The notes under the pieces: generated by a model
Seen by the model: only the letters and a program-made list of their open reading frames with translations
Told to the model about the DNA's origin: nothing
The model's database searches: none
NCBI RefSeq assembly: GCF_001547935.1
Contig: NZ_AP014635.1
Coordinates: 1,178,001 to 1,242,000 of the forward strand
Length of the DNA: 64,000 nucleotides
Direction of reading: 5' to 3'
Source of the DNA: Vibrio tritonius
GTDB lineage: Bacteria; Pseudomonadota; Gammaproteobacteria; Enterobacterales; Vibrionaceae
Made by a program: the position numbers and the translations under genes
Shown: positions 57,422 to 64,000 of the stretch, in pieces
Layout: every line of letters starts with the position of its first letter
How positions within the stretch are numbered: position 1 is the first letter of the stretch

Positions 57422-58248
57422 TGGAATATGCGTTAGAACTGTGCGATCTCACTCGCCACTTTGAAGTGAGTAAAGGCTTGTGGAAAGAGAAAAAACGCTT
57501 CACTGCGGTCAATAAAGTCAATTTGCGTCTGCGTCCGGGAGAAGTGCTTGGGCTAGTGGGGGAATCCGGTTGTGGCAAAAGTACCTTATCGAAAATGATT
57601 TTGGGCTTATTGGCACCCAGTGAAGGGAACGTATTGATTCACGATAAAGAGATGGATCTCAGCGATCGCATGGCGCTGGCAAAAGTGATTCAGCCTGTGT
57701 TTCAAGACCCTTACTCATCGCTCAATCCGCGTAAACGAGTCAAAGATATCATTCGTTTACCTTTGGTTTTGCATGGCGTCGGTAACCGTGCGGAGCAGGA
57801 ACGTATGGTGGTGGACATTGCGCGCAAAGTCGGCTTGCCAGATCGACTGTTAGAGCAGTTTCCTGGGCAGCTTTCTGGTGGGCAGCGGCAACGTGTTGCG
57901 ATTGCTCGCGCCTTGATTCTTAAACCCAGCATTCTGATTTGTGATGAACCGACGTCCGCATTGGATGTGTCGGTGCAGGCACAGATTCTTAATTTGCTGA
58001 TGGAGCTGAAGCAGGAGCTTGGTTTGACCTATCTGTTCATCAGCCACAACTTAGCCGTGGTGGAGTATCTCTCTGACCGAGTGGCGGTGATGCATCAAGG
58101 GCGAATTGTCGAGCAAGGGGAGCGGAAGCAGATTTTCCACGATCCGCAGCATCCTTATACCAAAACCTTATTGGCATCGATTTTAACGCCCGACCCAGAT
58201 CTCGGACTGCCCAATCCCCAAGATTTGGTCTGGTCGAAAGCCAGCTAG
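57421..58248 (+). CDS. Peptide ABC transporter ATPase, DppF type
   Basis: 275 residues from ATG 57421 (AGGAGG upstream, TAATG overlap). Walker A GESGCGKST (47-55), signature LSGGQRQRVAIARA, Walker [13 protein letters not shown]. It lacks the four-Cys C-terminal motif of the DppD partner, so only one ATPase of the pair should carry it. Second ATPase of the importer; the two M20 peptidases follow in the same direction. Confidence 0.94.
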   Translation: MEYALELCDLTRHFEVSKGLWKEKKRFTAVNKVNLRLRPGEVLGLVGESGCGKSTLSKMILGLLAPSEGNVLIHDKEMDLSDRMALAKVIQPVFQDPYSSLNPRKRVKDIIRLPLVLHGVGNRAEQERMVVDIARKVGLPDRLLEQFPGQLSGGQRQRVAIARALILKPSILICDEPTSALDVSVQAQILNLLMELKQELGLTYLFISHNLAVVEYLSDRVAVMHQGRIVEQGERKQIFHDPQHPYTKTLLASILTPDPDLGLPNPQDLVWSKAS

Positions 58249-58348
58249 TGCGATAAGCCAAACCCCATAATTAGCCAAAATAATAAGTAGAGACGCCTTG
58301 CATCAAAGCCAAGGACGGCGTCTCTCGTCTCAAAAAAGGAGATTACCC

Positions 58349-59761
58349 ATGACTCGTCAACTTGCCATCGACAGTGTGACTGAATATTTTGAATCAGGAG
58401 CGTTTTTGCGCCTGCTGACTGAACGTGTTGCAGTGCACAGTGAAAGCCAAACCCCAGCGGGTTACCCAGCGCTAACCGATTATCTTAAGTCGCAAATGAT
58501 CCCTTATTTGCAGCAGATGGGCTTTGCGTGCGAGATATTGCCCAACCCAGGGGCGGATGACCCGATGGCATGGCCACTGTTACTTGCTGAACGGATTGAA
58601 GACCCCGAAAAAATCACGCTACTCACCTACGGTCATGGTGATGTGGTGCGCGGCTATGATGAGCAGTGGCGGGAGGGTTTAAAACCTTGGCAACTGACTG
58701 TGGATGGTGATTTCTGGTATGGCCGCGGCACAGCGGATAACAAAGGCCAACACAGCGTGAATTTAGCCGCGCTGAAAAATCTGCTCGATGTGAAAGGTGA
58801 GCTGGGCTTTAACGTCAAAGTGTTGCTAGAGATGGGGGAAGAAGCCGGCTCTCCGGGGCTCGACCTTTTTTGTCAGCAATACAAAGATCGCCTAGCAGCG
58901 GATCTCTTCATCGCCTCGGATGGCCCGCGGGTAGGCGCTGATTATCCCACTCTCTTTTTGGGCTCACGTGGCTCGCTCAATTTTGATTTGACCGTCAAAG
59001 CTCGGGAAGGCTCGCACCATTCAGGTAACTGGGGTGGATTGCTCTCGAATTCGGCAACGCGATTGATGAACGCGTGGAGTTCCATGGTCGATGCCAACGG
59101 ACGTATCTTAGTGCAAGATCTTTTACCAAGCTCTCTGCCTGACGCGGTGCGTGAGGCAGTGAAACACATTCCTGTTGGCGCTGGTGCCAATGACCCTGAA
59201 TTATCAGCCCATTGGGGCGAACCTGGCTTAACACCTGCCGAGCGTGTGTTTGGTTGGAATACGCTGGAAATCTTGGCCTGTCATGCCGGTAACCCAGAGG
59301 CGCCAGCCAATGCGATTCCGGGCAAAGCCAGTTTGCATGGTCAGTTGCGTTATGTGGTGGGCAGCCAAGCGGATCGCTTTATTGATATTATCCGCGAACA
59401 TTTAGTGACACACGGTTTTGACGATGTCGCAGTGACCACCAGTGGTGTGGTGCAGATGGAGGCGACCCGTCTTGATCCTACCGACCCATGGGTTGAGTGG
59501 GCGATGAGCTCAATTGTAACCACCACTGGCCAACCCGCCTCACTGATTCCTAACCTTGGTGGGTCACTACCGAATGCGAGCTTTGCCATTACCTTAGGCC
59601 TGCCTACTTTGTGGATCCCGCACTCTTATCCAGCGTGTTTGCAGCACGGTCCGAACGAACACTGTCTGGGATCGGTGATGAAACAGTCTTTGCAAATCAT
59701 GACCGGGGTATTTTGGGATCTAGCAGAAAATGGTCAACAAATTAAGGAGATGCGTCAATGA
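58349..59761 (+). CDS. M20-family metallopeptidase, larger type
   Basis: 470 residues from ATG 58349 (AGGAG upstream); the open frame starts 17 codons earlier without a ribosome site. Di-zinc M20 motifs: LTYGHGDVV (His, Asp), WYGRGTADNKGQHS (bridging Asp), LEMGEEAGSPG (Glu-Glu), and a C-terminal His in PNEHCLGS. No signal peptide, so it acts on peptides after import. It starts 100 bp after the ABC ATPase and overlaps the next M20 gene by 4 bp, giving an uptake-and-hydrolysis operon. Confidence 0.91.
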   Translation: MTRQLAIDSVTEYFESGAFLRLLTERVAVHSESQTPAGYPALTDYLKSQMIPYLQQMGFACEILPNPGADDPMAWPLLLAERIEDPEKITLLTYGHGDVVRGYDEQWREGLKPWQLTVDGDFWYGRGTADNKGQHSVNLAALKNLLDVKGELGFNVKVLLEMGEEAGSPGLDLFCQQYKDRLAADLFIASDGPRVGADYPTLFLGSRGSLNFDLTVKAREGSHHSGNWGGLLSNSATRLMNAWSSMVDANGRILVQDLLPSSLPDAVREAVKHIPVGAGANDPELSAHWGEPGLTPAERVFGWNTLEILACHAGNPEAPANAIPGKASLHGQLRYVVGSQADRFIDIIREHLVTHGFDDVAVTTSGVVQMEATRLDPTDPWVEWAMSSIVTTTGQPASLIPNLGGSLPNASFAITLGLPTLWIPHSYPACLQHGPNEHCLGSVMKQSLQIMTGVFWDLAENGQQIKEMRQ

Positions 59762-60924
59762 GTGACACCAATAAAATGATGACCTTCGTTAGTGAATGGT
59801 TGCAAGAGCAGTACGAACCAATGCGCCAGCTACTGCAAGAGTTGGTGGATATCGACTCATACAGCCTTAATGAACTGGGGCGTCTTGCCGTGGCGCAACG
59901 GGTGATTAAGCAGTTAACCGATGCTGGGATTGATGCTGCATTGCTTACCGATCATGAAACCTATGCGGTCAAAGCGTGTGTTGGCGACCCAAGTGCGGCT
60001 CCTGTGGTACTTTCTGGGCATATGGACACGGTATTTCCGACTGGTGAAGTATTAAAACGCCCTTACACTGAGCAAGATGGCAAGGCGATGGGGCCGGGTG
60101 TGACTGATATGAAAGCAGGCATTGTGATGAACTGCTTTATCTTGCAAGCCTTTCACCACTACCAAATGGCCAGTGGTAAAACCCTGCCATTGCAATTGAT
60201 GCTGCTGGCAACTACCGATGAAGAGATTGGTTCTCCACAAGGGCGACATGTTATCTATCAACACGTGGAAGGGGCTAAGGCGGTGTTTAATGCTGAACCG
60301 GGACGTATCTCGGGTAACGTGGTTAACGCCCGTAAAGGTGGAGCAACGTACACATTTGAAGTGACGGGAAGAGCCGCACATGCGGGGGTAAGTCACCAAG
60401 ATGGGATCAGCGCCATTGGTATCTTGGCTGACCTGATTCAAAAGTTACATGCCTTAACCGATTACGATGCGGGCATCACCACCAACGTGGGGGTGATGAG
60501 TGGCGGCACAACACCGAATACGGTAGCGCAATACGCCAGTGCGAAATTGGATGTCCGGTATCTCACCGCTACGCAAGGGGAGTGGCTAGAAGATCAAATT
60601 ACCCAATGTGTTACTGCGGCACAGCGAGCAAATTCAACGATTGTGTGGCATAAAATCGCTGGTTTTGTTCCCTTTGAGGAGCCGATGAGCCGTTCATTGT
60701 TGAGCCTGTACAAAGAAGAAGCGCTAGCGCTCGGTTTTACCGTAGATGGCGAGTTTACCGGTGGCTGCTCCGATGCCGGCTGGACCTCCTCGATGGGCAT
60801 TCCCACGCTCTGCGCAACGGGTCCGGTGGGCGGTTATGCTCATACAGAGCGAGAATTTTGTGACTTGACTACCTTTGTGCCTCGCGCACTGATTGTTGCG
60901 CGTTGCTGCTGTGCTATTGGTTAA
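59758..60924 (+). CDS. M20-family metallopeptidase, glutamate-carboxypeptidase-like
   Basis: 388 residues, starting within the upstream stop (ATGA overlap). Zinc motifs are complete: H88 and D90 in LSGHMDTVF, D117 in GPGVTDMKAG, E155-E156 in TTDEEIGS, and a C-terminal His in GYAHTERE. The dimerisation domain (about 190-290) begins ARKGGATYTFEVTGRAAHAG. Similar to CPG2/ArgE-type enzymes that release C-terminal Glu or acyl groups. It pairs with a different M20 subtype, so the two probably act in sequence on one substrate. Confidence 0.91.
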   Translation: MSDTNKMMTFVSEWLQEQYEPMRQLLQELVDIDSYSLNELGRLAVAQRVIKQLTDAGIDAALLTDHETYAVKACVGDPSAAPVVLSGHMDTVFPTGEVLKRPYTEQDGKAMGPGVTDMKAGIVMNCFILQAFHHYQMASGKTLPLQLMLLATTDEEIGSPQGRHVIYQHVEGAKAVFNAEPGRISGNVVNARKGGATYTFEVTGRAAHAGVSHQDGISAIGILADLIQKLHALTDYDAGITTNVGVMSGGTTPNTVAQYASAKLDVRYLTATQGEWLEDQITQCVTAAQRANSTIVWHKIAGFVPFEEPMSRSLLSLYKEEALALGFTVDGEFTGGCSDAGWTSSMGIPTLCATGPVGGYAHTEREFCDLTTFVPRALIVARCCCAIG

Positions 60925-60971
60925 GTCGTTAAGCTGGATAGCTTATCACGTAATTAGAAACACTGTTTCAA

Positions 60972-60999
60972 AACCAGTTTACCGGTTGCGGTAAGCTGG
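60972..60999. other. Hairpin after the M20 genes
   Basis: Stem AACCAG-T-TTACC / GGTAA-G-CTGGTT with a short loop; no U-run follows. It may end or stabilise the peptide operon transcript. Confidence 0.4.
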
Positions 61000-61038
61000 T
61001 TATCATGCTTAGTAATCATTGTTGCTAAGGAAGAAGTT

Positions 61039-61509
61039 ATGTTTATCGCGACCCAAGCGGAGTTGTCTTTTACTCGCGCCTTGCATCCTAAATTGGTTTC
61101 TCTCATCACCCAAGTTTTCGACAAAGTAAATAGCGGTTTAGAAGATGGACGTTATGCTCTCGAAGGTGATAACGCCTTTTTTATGCTGGTGCATGACCAA
61201 ACTCACCCTATCAGTGAACGCATTCCAGAGTGTCACCGCCAATATCTTGATGTGCAATGTCTTTTGGAAGGTGAAGAGACGTTTGGTTACAGCACCCAAC
61301 CCTTTACTGGTTTAGATAACGATATGTTGGCTGAGAAAGATTTGGCGTTCAGTCTGCAATTGCAAAACGAACGTTTTGTGACTCTTGGTGCGGGCGATTT
61401 GATTGTGTTCTATCCAGGCCAACCTCACCGTCCTCTCGTGGCTGTGAATGACACGCCAGCACCGATTCGTAAAGCAATTATCAAAGTTCATAAAGACATT
61501 CTCGTCTAA
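61039..61509 (+). CDS. YhcH/YjgK/YiaL-family protein
   Basis: 156 residues, AAGGAAG before the ATG. EbgC-like cupin fold: ECHRQYLDVQCLLEGEETFGY and FYPGQPHRPLVAV, whose His and Glu residues bind a metal. The family includes the sugar anomerase/EbgC subunit and YiaL; substrates are mostly undefined. It lies 115 bp after the M20 genes and may be a separate unit; a strong terminator follows. Confidence 0.88.
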   Translation: MFIATQAELSFTRALHPKLVSLITQVFDKVNSGLEDGRYALEGDNAFFMLVHDQTHPISERIPECHRQYLDVQCLLEGEETFGYSTQPFTGLDNDMLAEKDLAFSLQLQNERFVTLGAGDLIVFYPGQPHRPLVAVNDTPAPIRKAIIKVHKDILV

Positions 61510-61541
61510 AGAACCGTTGCTAATGATGCGCGTGTTCTGAT

Positions 61542-61573
61542 AATAAGGCGAGCTGCTGCTCGCCTTATTTATT
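61542..61573. terminator. Bidirectional terminator between YhcH-like and iron transporter genes
   Basis: 12-bp stem AATAAGGCGAGC / GCTCGCCTTATT with a TGCT loop and T-rich flank, between converging genes. Confidence 0.88.
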
Positions 61574-61615
61574 GTTGCTATCGATGGGTTTAACGACAGA
61601 GACGTTGTTTGTCGA

Positions 61616-62707
61616 CTATTCCGACAGAGCAACAGCAAAGGTGCCTTGTGGTTTCACTGGCAGGTATTTTGCGTAGAAATCTAAGTATTTCTGTTCTGGA
61701 TTAAGATCTTTAAATAGCTCAGGATACATGGATTTCGCCATAAATTGCAGCATGCTGGCATCCATAATTGAACGAGAACCGTAGTGGTAAATCCCGTAAA
61801 TACGATGATGTTGCACAGCTGGAAGGCTGCTCCAACCCAGTCGAGATTCAAACCCTTTGAGGCGAGCTTTGGCGGCTTTGCGGTCAATGCCTTCGCCCAT
61901 CAATGTCGAACGGCTGTCTTTACCAAATTCAGTACCGGTTAAGAAAATAACGTCAGGACGTGCGGCAAGTACCTGTTCAGGATTGAGATGTCCCCACCAT
62001 TTAATGAAGGGCGCTGCAATGTTCTCACCGCCAGCCAAGATTGCCATTTTGCCCCACATGTTTTTACCAAAGGTGTAGCCATATTCGTCAGGCCCAGTGA
62101 AACCATATTCCACATACACCTTAGGTTTAGGTAGGTTCGCTTTTGCAAGGCGATCTAACACCAATTGTGTGTCGCGAACGTAATTATCGGCAATCTCTTT
62201 AGCACGTTTTTCTTGGCCAGTTAGTTGACCAATGATCAGCGTGCTTTGCACATGGCGTTCCACGGTTTGTGCGTTGTAATCCACCACAACCACTTTGATG
62301 CCAGCTTGTTCCATGCGAGGAATTTCAGCGGTCAGTGCTTGGTATTGCCACTCAGCAAGCAGGAGCACGTCCGGCTTAAGGCTGATCACCTTCTCGACAG
62401 AAAAGGTTTGTGTGTCTACTTTGCCCACTTCAGGCAGAGTTTCTAGCGAAGGACGGTGCTTAACGTACATCGCCCAGTTGTTTGGGCGCCACTGCTCCCA
62501 AATGCCTTTGGACATGCCCACGACATGATCGTAAGACGCTTCACCACCAATTGCCATATAGTCTTCGCCATAAAAGCCGATGACCACACGTTGTGCAGGA
62601 AGATCGAGTTGAATTTGACGGCCCAACACATCCGTAATAGTAGTGGATTTTGCGTTGGTAAAGGCAGAGAAAAAAAGCGTAGTAATAACCAGAAGTAACT
62701 TTTTCAT
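61616..62707 (-). CDS. Iron-chelate ABC transporter binding protein (FecB/BtuF-type)
   Basis: 363 residues. Signal peptide ends TNAKS. Periplasmic-binding fold: TTITDVLGRQIQLDLPAQRVV at the start and LKPDVLLLAEWQYQAL, VDYNAQTVERHVQS and ARPDVIFLTGTEF later. This family binds siderophores, haem or cobalamin. It is divergent from a FecCD-type permease with a Fur-like box between, so iron is most likely. The ribosome site is weak. No receptor gene is in the window for it. Confidence 0.92.
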   Translation of the reverse strand: MKKLLLVITTLFFSAFTNAKSTTITDVLGRQIQLDLPAQRVVIGFYGEDYMAIGGEASYDHVVGMSKGIWEQWRPNNWAMYVKHRPSLETLPEVGKVDTQTFSVEKVISLKPDVLLLAEWQYQALTAEIPRMEQAGIKVVVVDYNAQTVERHVQSTLIIGQLTGQEKRAKEIADNYVRDTQLVLDRLAKANLPKPKVYVEYGFTGPDEYGYTFGKNMWGKMAILAGGENIAAPFIKWWGHLNPEQVLAARPDVIFLTGTEFGKDSRSTLMGEGIDRKAAKARLKGFESRLGWSSLPAVQHHRIYGIYHYGSRSIMDASMLQFMAKSMYPELFKDLNPEQKYLDFYAKYLPVKPQGTFAVALSE

Positions 62708-62724
62708 TTCATATCTGTTATGCG

Positions 62725-62745
62725 GATAATAGTAATGATTATCAT
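62725..62745. promoter_or_regulatory. Fur box between the iron-transport genes
   Basis: GATAATAGTAATGATTATCA plus T, close to the GATAATGATAATCATTATC Fur consensus. It lies 18 bp from the binding-protein start and 123 bp from the permease start. One site could control both. Confidence 0.82.
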
Positions 62746-62867
62746 ATTTATTAATGTATAATCGCGCAACTTATAATATTGATGTTATTACATTCATGAG
62801 ATGTTTGAATTGTTGCGCCGAGTTGTGCAGTGAATCAACCATAAATGGAACCTGATTAGGAACGTGC

Positions 62868-63920
62868 ATGTCTTCATCTACCATCAGTAACGCGATTGCA
62901 TTACAGCGAAAAAGCGAGCAACGGCGTTGGAAAACTTTGTTGTTGATTGGCGCTTTACTGCTGCTCACATTTGTTATGGATATTGCTACCGGACCCTCTA
63001 TGCTGGACGTGACCAGTGTGACGTACGCGCTACTCCATTTTGTCGGTTTCCCTTTGCAAGTTGACCCAACGACGGTCGTGATCGTAGAAAACCTACGTCT
63101 GCCTATCGCTGTGATGGCGGTAATTGTGGGCGGAAGTTTAGGCATGGGCGGCGCTGAGATGCAAACCTTGCTTAACAACCCGATGGCAAGTCCTTACACC
63201 TTAGGTATGGCCGCGGCGGCGGGCTTTGGTGCTGCGCTAATGTTGTACATCGGTTCGTTAGGTTTGAATTCGGATTACGCGGTGCCGCTTGGTGCATTTG
63301 TCTGCTGTATGCTTTCTGCCAGTTTTCTGTTTATGTTGGCAATGATGCGCCACATCACTTCAGGCCAATTGATTTTGGCCGGGATTGCTTTGCTGTTTTT
63401 GTTTCAATCGCTTTTGTCACTGGTGCAGTTCATCTCCTCTCCGGAGCTGAGTCAACAGATTTTGTTCTGGCTATTTGGCAGCTTATCGAAAGCAACGTGG
63501 ACCAATCTGGCGATTATCGGTACGGTGATTTTTGCTAGCTTTACGGTGCTAATGGGCGATGCGTGGAAACTGACCGCGCTGCGGATGGGTGAAGAGCGAG
63601 CCAAAAGCTTGGGGGTTGATGTTGCGAAGCTGCGCATGAAGATTTTGTTTATCGTGGCCTTGATGACGGCAACGGTCACCAGCTTCGTGGGCATCATCGG
63701 TTTTATCGGAATTGTGGCACCCAACATCGCGCGCATGATCGTGGGTGAAGACCAACGCTTCTTTTTACCACTCTCCTTTTTGGTTGGTGCATTTTTACTT
63801 TCCAGCGCTTCTGTGCTGTCAAAAGTGATTGTACCGGGAGCGCTGTTTCCAATCGGTATCGTTACGGCCATCATTGGCGTGCCGTTTTTCTTTTGGCTGA
63901 TTATCGCAAGGAGACGCTAA
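62868..63920 (+). CDS. FecCD-family iron-chelate ABC permease
   Basis: 350 residues with about nine or ten membrane helices; N-terminus is cytosolic and basic. FecCD signatures include LRLPIAVMAVIVGGSLGMGGAEMQ-type start of the transporter core, NNPMASPYTLGM, VTSFVGIIGFIGIVAPNIARM and PVPIGIVTAIIGVPFFFWL (here LFPIGIVTAIIGVPFF). TAGGAACG precedes the ATG. It is followed 0 bp later by the ATPase gene at 63921 and works with the binding protein at 61616. Confidence 0.93.
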   Translation: MSSSTISNAIALQRKSEQRRWKTLLLIGALLLLTFVMDIATGPSMLDVTSVTYALLHFVGFPLQVDPTTVVIVENLRLPIAVMAVIVGGSLGMGGAEMQTLLNNPMASPYTLGMAAAAGFGAALMLYIGSLGLNSDYAVPLGAFVCCMLSASFLFMLAMMRHITSGQLILAGIALLFLFQSLLSLVQFISSPELSQQILFWLFGSLSKATWTNLAIIGTVIFASFTVLMGDAWKLTALRMGEERAKSLGVDVAKLRMKILFIVALMTATVTSFVGIIGFIGIVAPNIARMIVGEDQRFFLPLSFLVGAFLLSSASVLSKVIVPGALFPIGIVTAIIGVPFFFWLIIARRR

Positions 63921-64000
63921 ATGCTGACTGTTCAAGATCTTAATTTGAAAATTGACCAGCTCACCTTGGCCGATGAGATGAATTTCTCACTTCAGCCTGG
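63921..64000 (+). CDS. Iron-chelate ABC transporter ATPase (5' end only)
   Basis: First 26 codons only, starting right after the permease stop: MLTVQDLNLKIDQLTLADEM and on. This matches the start of FecE/FhuC-type ATPases, but Walker A lies beyond the window. Called mainly on position after the FecCD-type permease. Confidence 0.75.
   Translation, partial: MLTVQDLNLKIDQLTLADEMNFSLQP

Overview
The window is Vibrionaceae DNA, most likely Vibrio and probably the smaller chromosome. The reasons are the closeness of the NorVW/NorR, UlaA-G, MntHR, Pst and Dpp proteins to known gammaproteobacterial ones, a Pst operon without phoU, and GGTGTGTGTCC-type repeats around a REP-associated tyrosine transposase (RAYT). 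Species cannot be fixed from the sequence alone. No rRNA, tRNA, CRISPR array, prophage or replication origin was seen.

Layout. 1-4.3 kb: nitric-oxide detoxification (norW partial, norV, divergent norR), with matched three-site NorR / sigma-54 control regions both upstream of norV and downstream of norR. 4.3-12.1 kb: three consecutive, same-strand GH3 beta-glucosidase paralogues, two of them lipoproteins, each preceded by a similar tandem direct repeat. 12.4-14.2 kb: mntH-mntR manganese import. 14.4-21.4 kb: galactoside unit (GPH symporter, LacZ-type beta-galactosidase, GH36 alpha-galactosidase) behind a LacI-type operator. 21.4-25.6 kb: M14 carboxypeptidase, membrane diguanylate cyclase, aldo/keto reductase. 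25.8-29.6 kb: pstSCAB. 30.1-37.4 kb: TonB, ExbD, ExbB and a secreted M16 protease divergent from a TonB-dependent receptor, with a Fur-like box between them. 38-45.8 kb: complete L-ascorbate (ula) regulon with a fused EIIC-EIIB and an embedded HAD phosphatase. 46-50.3 kb: acetyltransferase, Kdo-kinase-like protein, Lrp-type regulator, YitT-type membrane protein, aromatic aminotransferase. 50.3-51.8 kb: RAYT and its repeats. 51.8-61.5 kb: LysR regulator, dipeptide/oligopeptide ABC operon and two M20 metallopeptidases, then a YhcH-like protein. 61.6-64 kb: divergent Fur-controlled iron-chelate ABC transporter, cut by the window end.

How it works together. Most of the window is nutrient capture: each block pairs uptake with the enzymes that process the substrate (beta-glucosides, galactosides, ascorbate, peptides, phosphate, manganese, iron). 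The most unusual block is the 30.1-37.4 kb locus. It combines an outer-membrane receptor, a periplasmic inverzincin protease and a private TonB-ExbBD motor under a Fur-like site. That is the logic of the Fus ferredoxin-import system and points to import of a whole protein or peptide that is then cut for its iron. The second notable point is a duplicate NorR-dependent promoter pointing at an unrecognised 70-residue ORF.
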